A DNA stretch of 38,811 bases from Saccharicrinis sp. (GTDB taxonomy: Bacteria; Bacteroidota; Bacteroidia; Bacteroidales; Marinilabiliaceae), in NCBI GenBank assembly GCA_024635555.1, contig JAGXIO010000237.1, forward strand, positions 1 to 38,811. The letters run 5' to 3'. A program made the position numbers and the translations under genes. Of this stretch, positions 32,399-38,811 are shown in pieces (within the stretch, counting starts at the first letter, position 1; each line of letters begins with the position of its first letter). The notes beneath the pieces are model-generated. The model searched no databases. It was not told where the DNA came from and was given only the letters and a program-made list of their open reading frames with translations.

Positions 32399-33017
32399 CT
32401 TGTAATGTGTTAATTAAAAAATTGAGCTCGCGCGTTTTTCTGTTGTGCTGGGCACATTGTTGTATTATCTCAACATCCCAGTTCGGGTGTTCTTCGAAAT
32501 TAATGCGTAAATCAAAAAGAAGATATTCAGAAGCGGCTTTTGCCGATTGAAACCGTAACCCGGCAGTACTGATGATTAAATCGCACAATGCTTTTTCGGG
32601 TGATGCCATTAAAAAGGCGTATTGGTTTTCAATAATAACTTGGGTTACACCTATCGGATAATAAGCCAAAGGCATGGTGATATACTGAAACAAACCCAAG
32701 GGTGTTGAATAACTTTTTGCTCTTTTGGTTGTGGCAGATATTACGGCACGTACTCTTTCGGGAATTAGGCCATGATACGAAAGGGCACTTTGGAACGATA
32801 CGTATGAGGGGCCGTACAAATTATTGGCAATTAGCTCTCGCGATATTTCCTGACCTTTTTCAGTGGGATTGGCAATATACATCCCTTTTTTTAGTCTTAT
32901 CAACTCTCCTTCTTTTTGCATACGACTGATTTTATCGTTTGGAGAGCGATATTCGCCTATGGCTTCTCTAAGCACATAGGTGTTAAGGGGTACGTTATAT
33001 GGTATTGATCTTGCCAT
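32391..33017 (-). CDS. abiEi: AbiEi-type antitoxin
   Basis: The 208-residue protein has an N-terminal winged-helix-like part (RSPNDKISRMQKEGELIRLKKGMYIANP) and the C-terminal AbiEi domain (LYGPSYVSFQSALSYHGLIPERVRAVISATTKRAK, and YAFLMASPEKALCDLI). Characterised AbiEi proteins both repress the operon by binding inverted repeats in the promoter and neutralise AbiEii. A candidate -7 box, TACATTTG on the minus strand (33042-33035), overlaps the first base of the 55-bp palindrome copy 2, which would place the operator across the promoter. The 8-base overlap with the toxin gene supports co-expression. Confidence 0.88.
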   Translation of the reverse strand: MARSIPYNVPLNTYVLREAIGEYRSPNDKISRMQKEGELIRLKKGMYIANPTEKGQEISRELIANNLYGPSYVSFQSALSYHGLIPERVRAVISATTKRAKSYSTPLGLFQYITMPLAYYPIGVTQVIIENQYAFLMASPEKALCDLIISTAGLRFQSAKAASEYLLFDLRINFEEHPNWDVEIIQQCAQHNRKTRELNFLINTLQDG

Positions 33018-33034
33018 CTTTTAAAAATCTACCT

Positions 33035-33042
33035 CAAATGTA
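33035..33042 (-). promoter_or_regulatory. Candidate -7 box (TACATTTG) of the AbiE operon
   Basis: TACATTTG on the minus strand matches TAnnTTTG and is 17 bases upstream of the antitoxin ATG. It touches the palindromic element 33042-33096, consistent with autorepression. No clear -33 box was found. Confidence 0.5.
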
Positions 33043-33096
33043 GCTATTTTTACATATGAAGCCTAATTTTTTTCGATTATTTATGTAATTTCAGCT
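33042..33096. repeat. 55-bp palindromic element, copy 2, upstream of the AbiE pair
   Basis: Same length and orientation as copy 1 at 31435-31489, 40 of 55 positions identical, less perfect as a palindrome (AGCT...TTACATA against TATGTAAT...AGCT). It lies 25 bases upstream of the antitoxin ATG, the expected place for an AbiEi operator. Confidence 0.75.
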
Positions 33097-33188
33097 ATAT
33101 TTTTCGTGATGAACAAATTAAGGTGTGCAAAATCAAGCTTTTATTTCCTCAATAGTCAAGGTGAATTTTGGTAGGGGTTTAAAATAAA

Positions 33189-33217
33189 CGAGGGCTTCGC
33201 TTTAGGCGAAACCCTCG
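33189..33217 (-). terminator. Intrinsic terminator of pepD
   Basis: A 12-bp hairpin with one mismatch (33189-33200 against 33206-33217, 5-base loop) lies 23 bases past the pepD stop. Read in the pepD direction it is followed by TTTATTTT, so it is a plausible rho-independent terminator. Confidence 0.75.
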
Positions 33218-33239
33218 GTAACAATAGTGGCAATAGGAT

Positions 33240-34700
33240 TTACTTTGTCGGTACTGCTTTTAGTGTTTCTATCAGATAATTCCAAAATTTCTCCACGGTT
33301 TCAATATTAACTTTTTCGTCGGGTGAGTGCGGAAAACGAATGGTGGGGCCAAAGGAAATCATGTCCCAGTTAGGGTAAACGGCACCAAGGATTCCACATT
33401 CTAATCCGGCATGAATACCTTTAACTTCGGGGATTTTACCAAACTGTTTATTGTAAACATCTTTCATTACGGTTAGTATTTCCGAATTGGGATTTGGTTT
33501 CCAACCGGGATATTGACCATTGAATTCAACGTTTGCGCCAGCCAATCGGAATATACTTTCTAAGGTTGATTCTACGTCTTCTTTTGCTGTGTCAACCGAG
33601 CTGCGTATTAGGCACATGGCTTTTGTTTCTCCTCCTTCTGATTTTACAATAGCTAGGTTTAACGAGGTTTCTACAAGGCCGGCCATTGTGTCGCTCATGC
33701 GAATAACGCCATTGGGACAAGCTTGTATGGCATTTATCAAATCATCCTGCGATAGCTCGTCCATCAATGCGGCAGGCATATCGCATTTTTCGGCAAGCAG
33801 TTTAAGGTTTGGTTCGGTGGCCGCCAATTCGCTTTGGTAAATGGTAGCAAATTCATCTACCGTTTCGGTAAATTCAATTACATTATTGGTAGGTACCGTG
33901 ACTATGGCAAATGCTTCGCGCGGAATGGCGTTACGCAAGCTTCCTCCGTTGATGGAGGATAGGCGCACACCATATGCCGATATTATTTCTTTGAGCAAAC
34001 GGAACATCAGTTTGTTGGCGTTGCCGCGTCCTAAAACAATGTCCATGCCCGAGTGCCCACCTTTTAAACCGGATAGCGATATTTTGAATGCAATGGAATT
34101 GGCATCTGGCTTTACTTCATCGTATTTAAATGTAAAGTTGGCATTCGAACCTCCGGCGCAGCCCACATAGAGTTCTCCTTCATCTTCGGAGTCCAAATTC
34201 AAAAGTATATCTGCGTTCAAAATTCCCGCTTCAAGTCCAAAAGCACCTGTCATGCCGGTTTCTTCATCAATAGTAAAAAGGGCTTCTATGGGACCATGTT
34301 GTAGGTCGGTGGCTTGCAGAATGGCCATGGCAGCCGCTACACCAATACCATTATCGGCTCCTAAGGTTGTTCCATCGGCTTTTACCCAACCGTCTTCAAT
34401 ATAAGTTTGTATGGGGTCTTTTGCAAAATCGTGGACTTTATCGCTATTTTTTTGTGGAACCATGTCCACATGTCCTTGTAAAACAATTGTTTTCCTGTCT
34501 TCCATGCCCTTGGTGGCAGGTTTTTTTATAATCACATTACCAATGCGGTCTACAATAGTTTCCAAACCAAGCTTTTTGCCAAAAGCAACAACGTGGTCGG
34601 CTGCTTTCTTTTCCTTTTTACTAGGGCGTGGTATCTGGGTTAAAGCATAAAAATTCTCCCATAATAAGGTGGGCTTTAGTTTTGCTATTTCGTTGTTCAT
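33240..34700 (-). CDS. pepD: Aminoacyl-histidine dipeptidase (M20 family)
   Basis: The 486-residue zinc metallopeptidase cleaves Xaa-His dipeptides such as carnosine and broader dipeptides. Metal and catalytic residues are His77 and Asp79 (LQGHVDMVPQ), Asp116 (GADNGIG), Glu146/Glu147 (IDEETGMTGAFG) and Asp170 (NLDSED), with a late His in FPHSPDE near residue 463. Length is typical of PepD. No signal peptide is seen, so it is cytoplasmic. It ends in a hairpin terminator; its 5' side is separated by 263 bases, including heptamer tract C, from the DUF4831 gene on the same strand. Confidence 0.95.
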   Translation of the reverse strand: MNNEIAKLKPTLLWENFYALTQIPRPSKKEKKAADHVVAFGKKLGLETIVDRIGNVIIKKPATKGMEDRKTIVLQGHVDMVPQKNSDKVHDFAKDPIQTYIEDGWVKADGTTLGADNGIGVAAAMAILQATDLQHGPIEALFTIDEETGMTGAFGLEAGILNADILLNLDSEDEGELYVGCAGGSNANFTFKYDEVKPDANSIAFKISLSGLKGGHSGMDIVLGRGNANKLMFRLLKEIISAYGVRLSSINGGSLRNAIPREAFAIVTVPTNNVIEFTETVDEFATIYQSELAATEPNLKLLAEKCDMPAALMDELSQDDLINAIQACPNGVIRMSDTMAGLVETSLNLAIVKSEGGETKAMCLIRSSVDTAKEDVESTLESIFRLAGANVEFNGQYPGWKPNPNSEILTVMKDVYNKQFGKIPEVKGIHAGLECGILGAVYPNWDMISFGPTIRFPHSPDEKVNIETVEKFWNYLIETLKAVPTK

Positions 34701-34825
34701 AATTTGTATGTTTAATTTTTGATGAATCTATACCAATAAAAATATTTAAAAATGAAGGTTAATGCTTATTGTCTAAGCTAGATAATATCTGTCGCAATGT
34801 TTGTGATATCTGTCAGTGAAATAAA

Positions 34826-34958
34826 CTTTACGTTCTACGTTTATTTCTCTCCGCTTTACGCTTTATGCTTTTTTCACGTAAGTCCCAAGCCCCTTGCTCC
34901 TTGCCCCTTGCTCCTTGCCCCTTGCTCCTTGCCTCTCGCTCCACGCCCCTCGCAATCT
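34826..34958. repeat. Heptanucleotide tract C, next to the DUF4831 gene 3' end
   Basis: About nineteen 7-base units run from 34826 to 34958. The first part uses CTTTACG, CTCTCCG and CTTTATG. After a single one-base slip near 34882 it alternates CCCCTTG and CTCCTTG three times and degrades to CCTCTCG, CTCCACG, CCCCTCG. It lies 5 bases from the DUF4831 stop codon at 34964-34966. The same 7-mers are found in tract D on the other side of that gene. Confidence 0.85.
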
Positions 34959-34963
34959 ACCCA

Positions 34964-36073
34964 TTACTTGCTTCCTACCGAAATTAGTGCTCCCGTAGCT
35001 GGAGATATTTCAATTACAACACCTTCTTTTTCTAGAACCGACGCCGGCATTGAAACCACTTGTCCGTACTGTGCTAAGCCTACTTTTTCGGTAATGAGCG
35101 TTATGTTTTTATCCAGAATCTGCACGGTGCCCCAAGAAGGAACAGTATAGAATAATCCGTTTTTTGGAGCATTTCTTGAGGATTCTATCTGTATGTTTTT
35201 TAAGTTGTCTTTATTAAACACATCGAGTTTTAAATAAATAGGGGTGCCGGTCATATCCATGGCATCCACCAAACCTTTTTGTTTGTTAAAACGGCAAAGT
35301 ACATGATTGGGGTAACTACTCAATGGATCTGGAGTAAGCTCAAAACGTTGTGTTTGAGTTATGGTGACGGTTTTTCCGGAAAAAAGGGAAACAAAGTCTT
35401 GTTCTTGCTTTTCTATTTCTTGTAATACAGTTTTATAAGCTTCACCGTCGGGAGGTAAATTCTCCAATTCTCCACTTAGAATATCAATTCTACTTTTACG
35501 TAATTTATACACCATGTTAGCAGCCTCCTGGGCCATGGCCGCAGAGGATGTTTTGTACAATAAATCTTCGTTTAAAGCTACATTATCAAAATTAACATTT
35601 GCCAGTAAAGGTCCCAAACTTGGCTTTGATGTGGGAAGTTCGGTTGTGAAAACAGGAGCATTGTTTATACCCATAAGTACACCGTCGGAGCTTAGGGTAA
35701 GCATATTAGCCGAGGTGTTGCCTGTGGCTAAAATACTAAATTGTTTATTCTCATCGGCCTTGCCTGCAGTGCTTATGCGTATGTCTTTTATAAACCACTC
35801 CTCGCGGTCCTCTGTAATGGCCTCGCTAAGATTTAAAAAGCGCTGTGAGTACCGATAATAAGGGCCGGCTTTCATAATCTGTTTTTCCATGGTGATATCT
35901 ACCTGTATAATGGTTTGTGGTAATAAATAAGTCAGCGATTGTGAACGCGCATCCCCAATTTGGCTGGTGGGCTTTACTTCTACCTGAGCAGACCCTTTTT
36001 TCTGTGAAAATAGAACTGACGACACACAAAGTACTGCCATCAAAACAAAAATTAATCTTCGTGAATTATTCAT
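34964..36073 (-). CDS. DUF4831 family exported protein
   Basis: The 369-residue protein has a signal peptide (about 1-23, ending LFSQ) and a body that is largely beta-rich, with the DUF4831 pattern LTYLLPQTIIQVDITMEKQI, AGPYYRYSQRFL and the middle DREEWFIKDIRI. DUF4831 proteins are restricted mostly to Bacteroidota and have no assigned role; the secretion signal places it in the periplasm or outer membrane. It is bracketed by heptamer tracts C and D of the same vocabulary. Neighbours are pepD and nnr on the same strand, but long repeat-filled gaps argue against a single transcript. Confidence 0.85.
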   Translation of the reverse strand: MNNSRRLIFVLMAVLCVSSVLFSQKKGSAQVEVKPTSQIGDARSQSLTYLLPQTIIQVDITMEKQIMKAGPYYRYSQRFLNLSEAITEDREEWFIKDIRISTAGKADENKQFSILATGNTSANMLTLSSDGVLMGINNAPVFTTELPTSKPSLGPLLANVNFDNVALNEDLLYKTSSAAMAQEAANMVYKLRKSRIDILSGELENLPPDGEAYKTVLQEIEKQEQDFVSLFSGKTVTITQTQRFELTPDPLSSYPNHVLCRFNKQKGLVDAMDMTGTPIYLKLDVFNKDNLKNIQIESSRNAPKNGLFYTVPSWGTVQILDKNITLITEKVGLAQYGQVVSMPASVLEKEGVVIEISPATGALISVGSK

Positions 36074-36132
36074 AAGTATGTTGTTTTACAATGTTTTTAT
36101 AATTTATATTCTCTTACCTGCCGTTCTTTCCA

Positions 36133-36300
36133 CTTTACGCTCTCCACTTTACGCTCTCCGCTTTCTTCTTTCTCCTCTCCGCTTTACGTTCTCCGCTATT
36201 TCCTGTAGGCCCTTCGCCCCATGCTCCACGCTCCTTGCCCTGTGCTCCTTGCCCCATGCTCCTTGCCCCATGCTCCAAGCCCCAAGCTCCTAACCCTTCA
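36133..36300. repeat. Heptanucleotide tract D, between DUF4831 and nnr
   Basis: Twenty-four 7-base units stay in one register over 168 bases: CTTTACG, CTCTCCA/G and CTTTCTT in the first half, then CCCCATG, CTCCTTG, CTCCACG, CTCCAAG and CCCCAAG in the second. The last unit overlaps the nnr stop codon at 36298-36300. Units conform to CYYYNNG, and several are identical with those of tract C. Confidence 0.9.
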
Positions 36301-37809
36301 CCTTTTGAACGCAGCACCTAAGTAACTTATTATATCCGATGCAATCAATGATTCTTGTGATTCCTTTTTTAAGGCCATGTCGCCTGCTTTACCGTGTAGA
36401 TAAACTCCAAATATAGCAGCATCTTTAGAGCTATAACCCTGTGCCAACAGCGCCAGAATAACCCCGGTTAGCGCATCGCCACTTCCAGCAGTGGCCATTC
36501 CAGGGTTGCCTGTGGTATTAAAATAACAAGTGCCATTCACAAGGCAGCTTATGGTGTGGGCTCCTTTTAAAACCGTGATTACCCCATATTGTTGACAAAA
36601 TTCTTTTAATAGGGCCAATTTCTGCATGTCGTTTTTCCACGAGCCTGCCAAACGCTCAAACTCTTTGGGATGCGGGGTGAGAATGGCATTTTTAGGGAGT
36701 TTTTTTAGTAGATGCTTGTTTTCGCTTATTATATTCAATCCGTCGGCGTCAATAACGATAGCTTGACCATTTATTTTGTCGAGCAAATTTTCAAAGGCCA
36801 AAATGGAGTTCCTCTTTTTATTCAAACCAGGACCAATGCCGATGGCGTTAAATCCTTTTAAATCGGGAAATTCGGTAAAAATAATTTCGGAGCGGTCAAT
36901 GCTAGTCATGGCCTCTGGCACAGCTGTTTGAATAATATTATAGCCCAATTGTGGAATATGTAGCGTGAGTAGTCCAACCCCCGAGCGCAGACAAGCTTTA
37001 GAAGCTATGATGGCGGCTCCCATCATGCCATAGGAGCCGGCTATAAGCAGCGCGTGACCGTAGTTCCCTTTGTGACTATGCAGTGCCCGTTTTTTACGCG
37101 TCTTCCGCATTTGTTTTTTACGGACCATACGATACGGACATTCTTGATTCAGGATAAATTTACGAGATAAACCGATGTTGAGTACGTGCCAATTTCCTAC
37201 ATAATGGCTGCTTTCGGGTAAAAAGAAAGAAAGCTTTGGCATTTGAAAAGTCAATGTGGTATGTGCTTTTATAATGCACTGCCCTTGGCTGCTAACTTTA
37301 TCGTACTCAGCAAACAGGCCCGATGGAATATCGATGGAAACGACCTTGTTTCGCAATTGATTTATTTGCTCTACCACTAATTTGTACAAACCTTCCAAGG
37401 GTCGGTTTAAACCTGAGCCAAATAGGGCATCAATGACAATGGTATCCTTTTCTATCACATTAAAATCAATATCATTAATGTTTTCCACAATGGTAAGGCA
37501 TGATGAATCAGTTTGTTTTAATCGCTCTAAATTTATTTCGGCATCTTTGCTTAATTTGTTTGAGGTTTTTATCAGAAATACTTTTTTCTTGTACGGAAAA
37601 TCGTTCAATATCCTGGCAATGGCTAATCCATCGCCACCATTATTACCTGTTCCTGCAAAAATGTAAAATGATTTCTGTTTGATGTTAGTCAACAGCCAAT
37701 CAATGCAGCTTTGAGCCGCACGCTCCATTAAGTCTATGGACGATATAGGTTCGTTTTGTATGGTGTATTGATCGAGTGCTCTGGTTTGTTCGGGATTTAA
37801 TAGCTTCAT
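36298..37809 (-). CDS. nnr: Bifunctional NAD(P)HX epimerase / ADP-dependent NAD(P)HX dehydratase
   Basis: The 503-residue protein repairs hydrated NADH and NADPH. The N-terminal YjeF_N domain (about 1-215) is the epimerase, with GTGNNGGDGLAIAR at 53-66 and VIDALFGSGLNRP. The C-terminal ribokinase-like domain (about 240-500) is the dehydratase, with GIGPGLNKK near 322 and NTTGNPGMATAGSGDALTG at 431-449, where GSGD (442-445) is the catalytic anion hole. This fusion is the usual arrangement in bacteria. It ends inside the last unit of tract D. Confidence 0.95.
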   Translation of the reverse strand: MKLLNPEQTRALDQYTIQNEPISSIDLMERAAQSCIDWLLTNIKQKSFYIFAGTGNNGGDGLAIARILNDFPYKKKVFLIKTSNKLSKDAEINLERLKQTDSSCLTIVENINDIDFNVIEKDTIVIDALFGSGLNRPLEGLYKLVVEQINQLRNKVVSIDIPSGLFAEYDKVSSQGQCIIKAHTTLTFQMPKLSFFLPESSHYVGNWHVLNIGLSRKFILNQECPYRMVRKKQMRKTRKKRALHSHKGNYGHALLIAGSYGMMGAAIIASKACLRSGVGLLTLHIPQLGYNIIQTAVPEAMTSIDRSEIIFTEFPDLKGFNAIGIGPGLNKKRNSILAFENLLDKINGQAIVIDADGLNIISENKHLLKKLPKNAILTPHPKEFERLAGSWKNDMQKLALLKEFCQQYGVITVLKGAHTISCLVNGTCYFNTTGNPGMATAGSGDALTGVILALLAQGYSSKDAAIFGVYLHGKAGDMALKKESQESLIASDIISYLGAAFKR

Positions 37810-37908
37810 TTCTACAATAAAAATTAAAAGTGTACTAATTTTAGCTGCAAAAAAACGATAAACACAACTAACATTTTAAAAAATAGTATAATTGCTACCT
37901 CATTTTTT

Positions 37909-37916
37909 TACATTTG
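37909..37916 (+). promoter_or_regulatory. Candidate -7 box (TACATTTG) of the peptide transporter gene
   Basis: TACATTTG matches TAnnTTTG and is 74 bases before the ATG. An upstream TTG at 37892-37894 is only 14 bases away, shorter than normal, so the pair is not a confident promoter. Confidence 0.35.
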
Positions 37917-37989
37917 TACATATATCACAAATATAACTAACAATAAGGTTTCATACATACACAATATACAATAATTAGAACTAATAAAG

Positions 37990-38811
37990 ATGAGTAACGA
38001 AGACAGAGGATTTTTTGGCCACCCGATGGGGTTGTCCACTCTTTTTGCCACGGAAATGTGGGAGCGATTCAGTTATTATGGAATGCGCGCCTTATTGGTG
38101 CTTTTTTTAACTGCTTCATTTGCTAATGGTGGATTTGGACTGGATAGAGAGGCCGCTTTTACCATTTACGGAATATTTACCGGTTTGGTATTTGTAACCC
38201 CCATGTTGGGTGGAATATTGGCCGATAAGATTTTCGGACAGAGGATGACCATTTATATTGGCGGATTGACTATGGCTGTGGGACAGTTTATGTTATCCGC
38301 AGCAGCCATTGGTGGCGATGACCTGGAATCGCGCCAGTTCTGGTTTTATGCAGGCTTGGGCGTGCTCATTCTGGGTAACGGGTTCTTTAAGCCAAATATC
38401 TCCACCATGGTGGGCGATTTGTACGAGAATAACGATCCGCGTAAAGATGGTGGTTTTACTATTTTTTACATGGGTATTAACCTTGGGGCATTTATTGCTC
38501 CCTTTGTGGCTGGTTATCTGGGCGAGAAAGTCAGCTGGGAATATGGTTACTTGGCATCAGGTATAGGAATGCTTATTGGCGTTTTATGGCTTATACTGCG
38601 CTCCGAAAAAACTTTGGGGCATATAGGTTTACCGCCAAAAAATAAGATGGACAGAACACACCTCACCAGAATGGAGTGGGGAAAGATTGTTGCCGTTACT
38701 GCTGTTTTAATATTTGGAGTTATAGGTTTCTTGCAAGGATGGGCATCCCTGTCCGAAGGAGCCCAAAGTACAATTCCTAAAGTAGTAGGCATTGTTGGTG
38801 GACTTTATTTG
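37990..38811 (+). CDS. POT/PTR2-family proton-coupled peptide transporter (3' end cut by window edge)
   Basis: Open from ATG 37990 to the right edge, 274 codons without a stop. The start MSNEDRGFFGHPMGLSTLFA and the block EMWERFSYYGMRALLVLFL form the E-x-x-E-R-like N-terminal proton-coupling motif of POT transporters. GNGFFKPNIST and FYMGINLGAFIAP are the PTR2 signatures. At least six or seven membrane helices are visible in this part. It imports di- and tripeptides with protons. The ATG is preceded by a 180-base upstream region that contains a -7-like TACATTTG at 37909-37916. Confidence 0.93.
   Translation, partial: MSNEDRGFFGHPMGLSTLFATEMWERFSYYGMRALLVLFLTASFANGGFGLDREAAFTIYGIFTGLVFVTPMLGGILADKIFGQRMTIYIGGLTMAVGQFMLSAAAIGGDDLESRQFWFYAGLGVLILGNGFFKPNISTMVGDLYENNDPRKDGGFTIFYMGINLGAFIAPFVAGYLGEKVSWEYGYLASGIGMLIGVLWLILRSEKTLGHIGLPPKNKMDRTHLTRMEWGKIVAVTAVLIFGVIGFLQGWASLSEGAQSTIPKVVGIVGGLYL

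Noticed and set aside
34797-35150. Plus-strand reading frame of 117 codons rich in LAPC repeats
   Set aside because: It is the translation of heptamer tract C in another direction, continuing antisense into the DUF4831 gene; no family or start signal supports it.
36078-36317. Open frames on both strands through tract D (PLRF/LAPC and GAWG-type repeats)
   Set aside because: Period-7 DNA yields period-7 peptides in every frame; no start context and no homology.

Overview
The window reads as chromosomal DNA from a Bacteroidota species, probably a marine or anaerobic Bacteroidales/Marinilabiliales-type bacterium. The evidence is a complete Na+-translocating NADH:quinone reductase operon, a DUF4831 protein, an AsmA-like giant, bacterial lipoproteins with short lipoboxes, promoter boxes of the Bacteroidota form TAnnTTTG, moderately low GC, and long multi-PAS sensor kinases. 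No rRNA, tRNA, CRISPR array or transposase was seen. The left edge cuts a DUF6364-type antitoxin gene and the right edge cuts a POT-family peptide transporter gene.

Layout. (1) 1-217: partial DUF6364 gene, minus strand. (2) 387-6239: nqrABCDEF, ending in a clean intrinsic terminator. (3) 6358-7436: a HigBA-type toxin-antitoxin pair with a good promoter, then an orphan UPF0175 gene. (4) 7555-11625: an AsmA-like protein, a DsbA-like thioredoxin-fold lipoprotein and a cysteine-rich small lipoprotein. (5) 21172 down to 11714, all on the minus strand and tightly spaced: a PocR-PAS histidine kinase, a CheY-like regulator, a REC-GAF-PAS hybrid kinase, a stand-alone B12-binding protein with the CarH photoreceptor signature W(x9)EH, an overlapping frameshifted small ORF, a PAS kinase, an ATP-cone/Mrr-like nuclease fusion and a leucine-rich-repeat protein. 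(6) 21468-21820: a non-coding stretch with three hairpins and ten 21-bp repeats. (7) 21853-28835: acyl-CoA synthetase, CapA-like phosphoesterase, arginine deiminase, an FAD oxidoreductase and a PLP enzyme of the D-threonine aldolase/D-serine dehydratase type. (8) 28892-31285: two lipoproteins, one of them LPP20-like. (9) 31435-33096: an AbiE-type toxin-antitoxin pair flanked by two 55-bp copies of a related palindromic element. (10) 33240-37809: PepD dipeptidase, a DUF4831 protein and bifunctional NAD(P)HX repair enzyme Nnr. (11) 37990-end: POT transporter.

Most interesting. The minus-strand signalling run at 11714-21172 is the best candidate for an undescribed system. A DNA-binding-free B12 photosensor, translationally coupled to a small ORF, sits among kinases and ends in a nucleotide-gated nuclease candidate. 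A second theme is a family of heptanucleotide-periodic tracts. Each begins within a few bases of, or slightly overlaps, the 3' end of a minus-strand gene, and neighbouring tracts share the same 7-mer vocabulary on both sides of a gene (arcA and the DUF4831 gene). The third is the AbiE module bracketed by 55-bp repeats.
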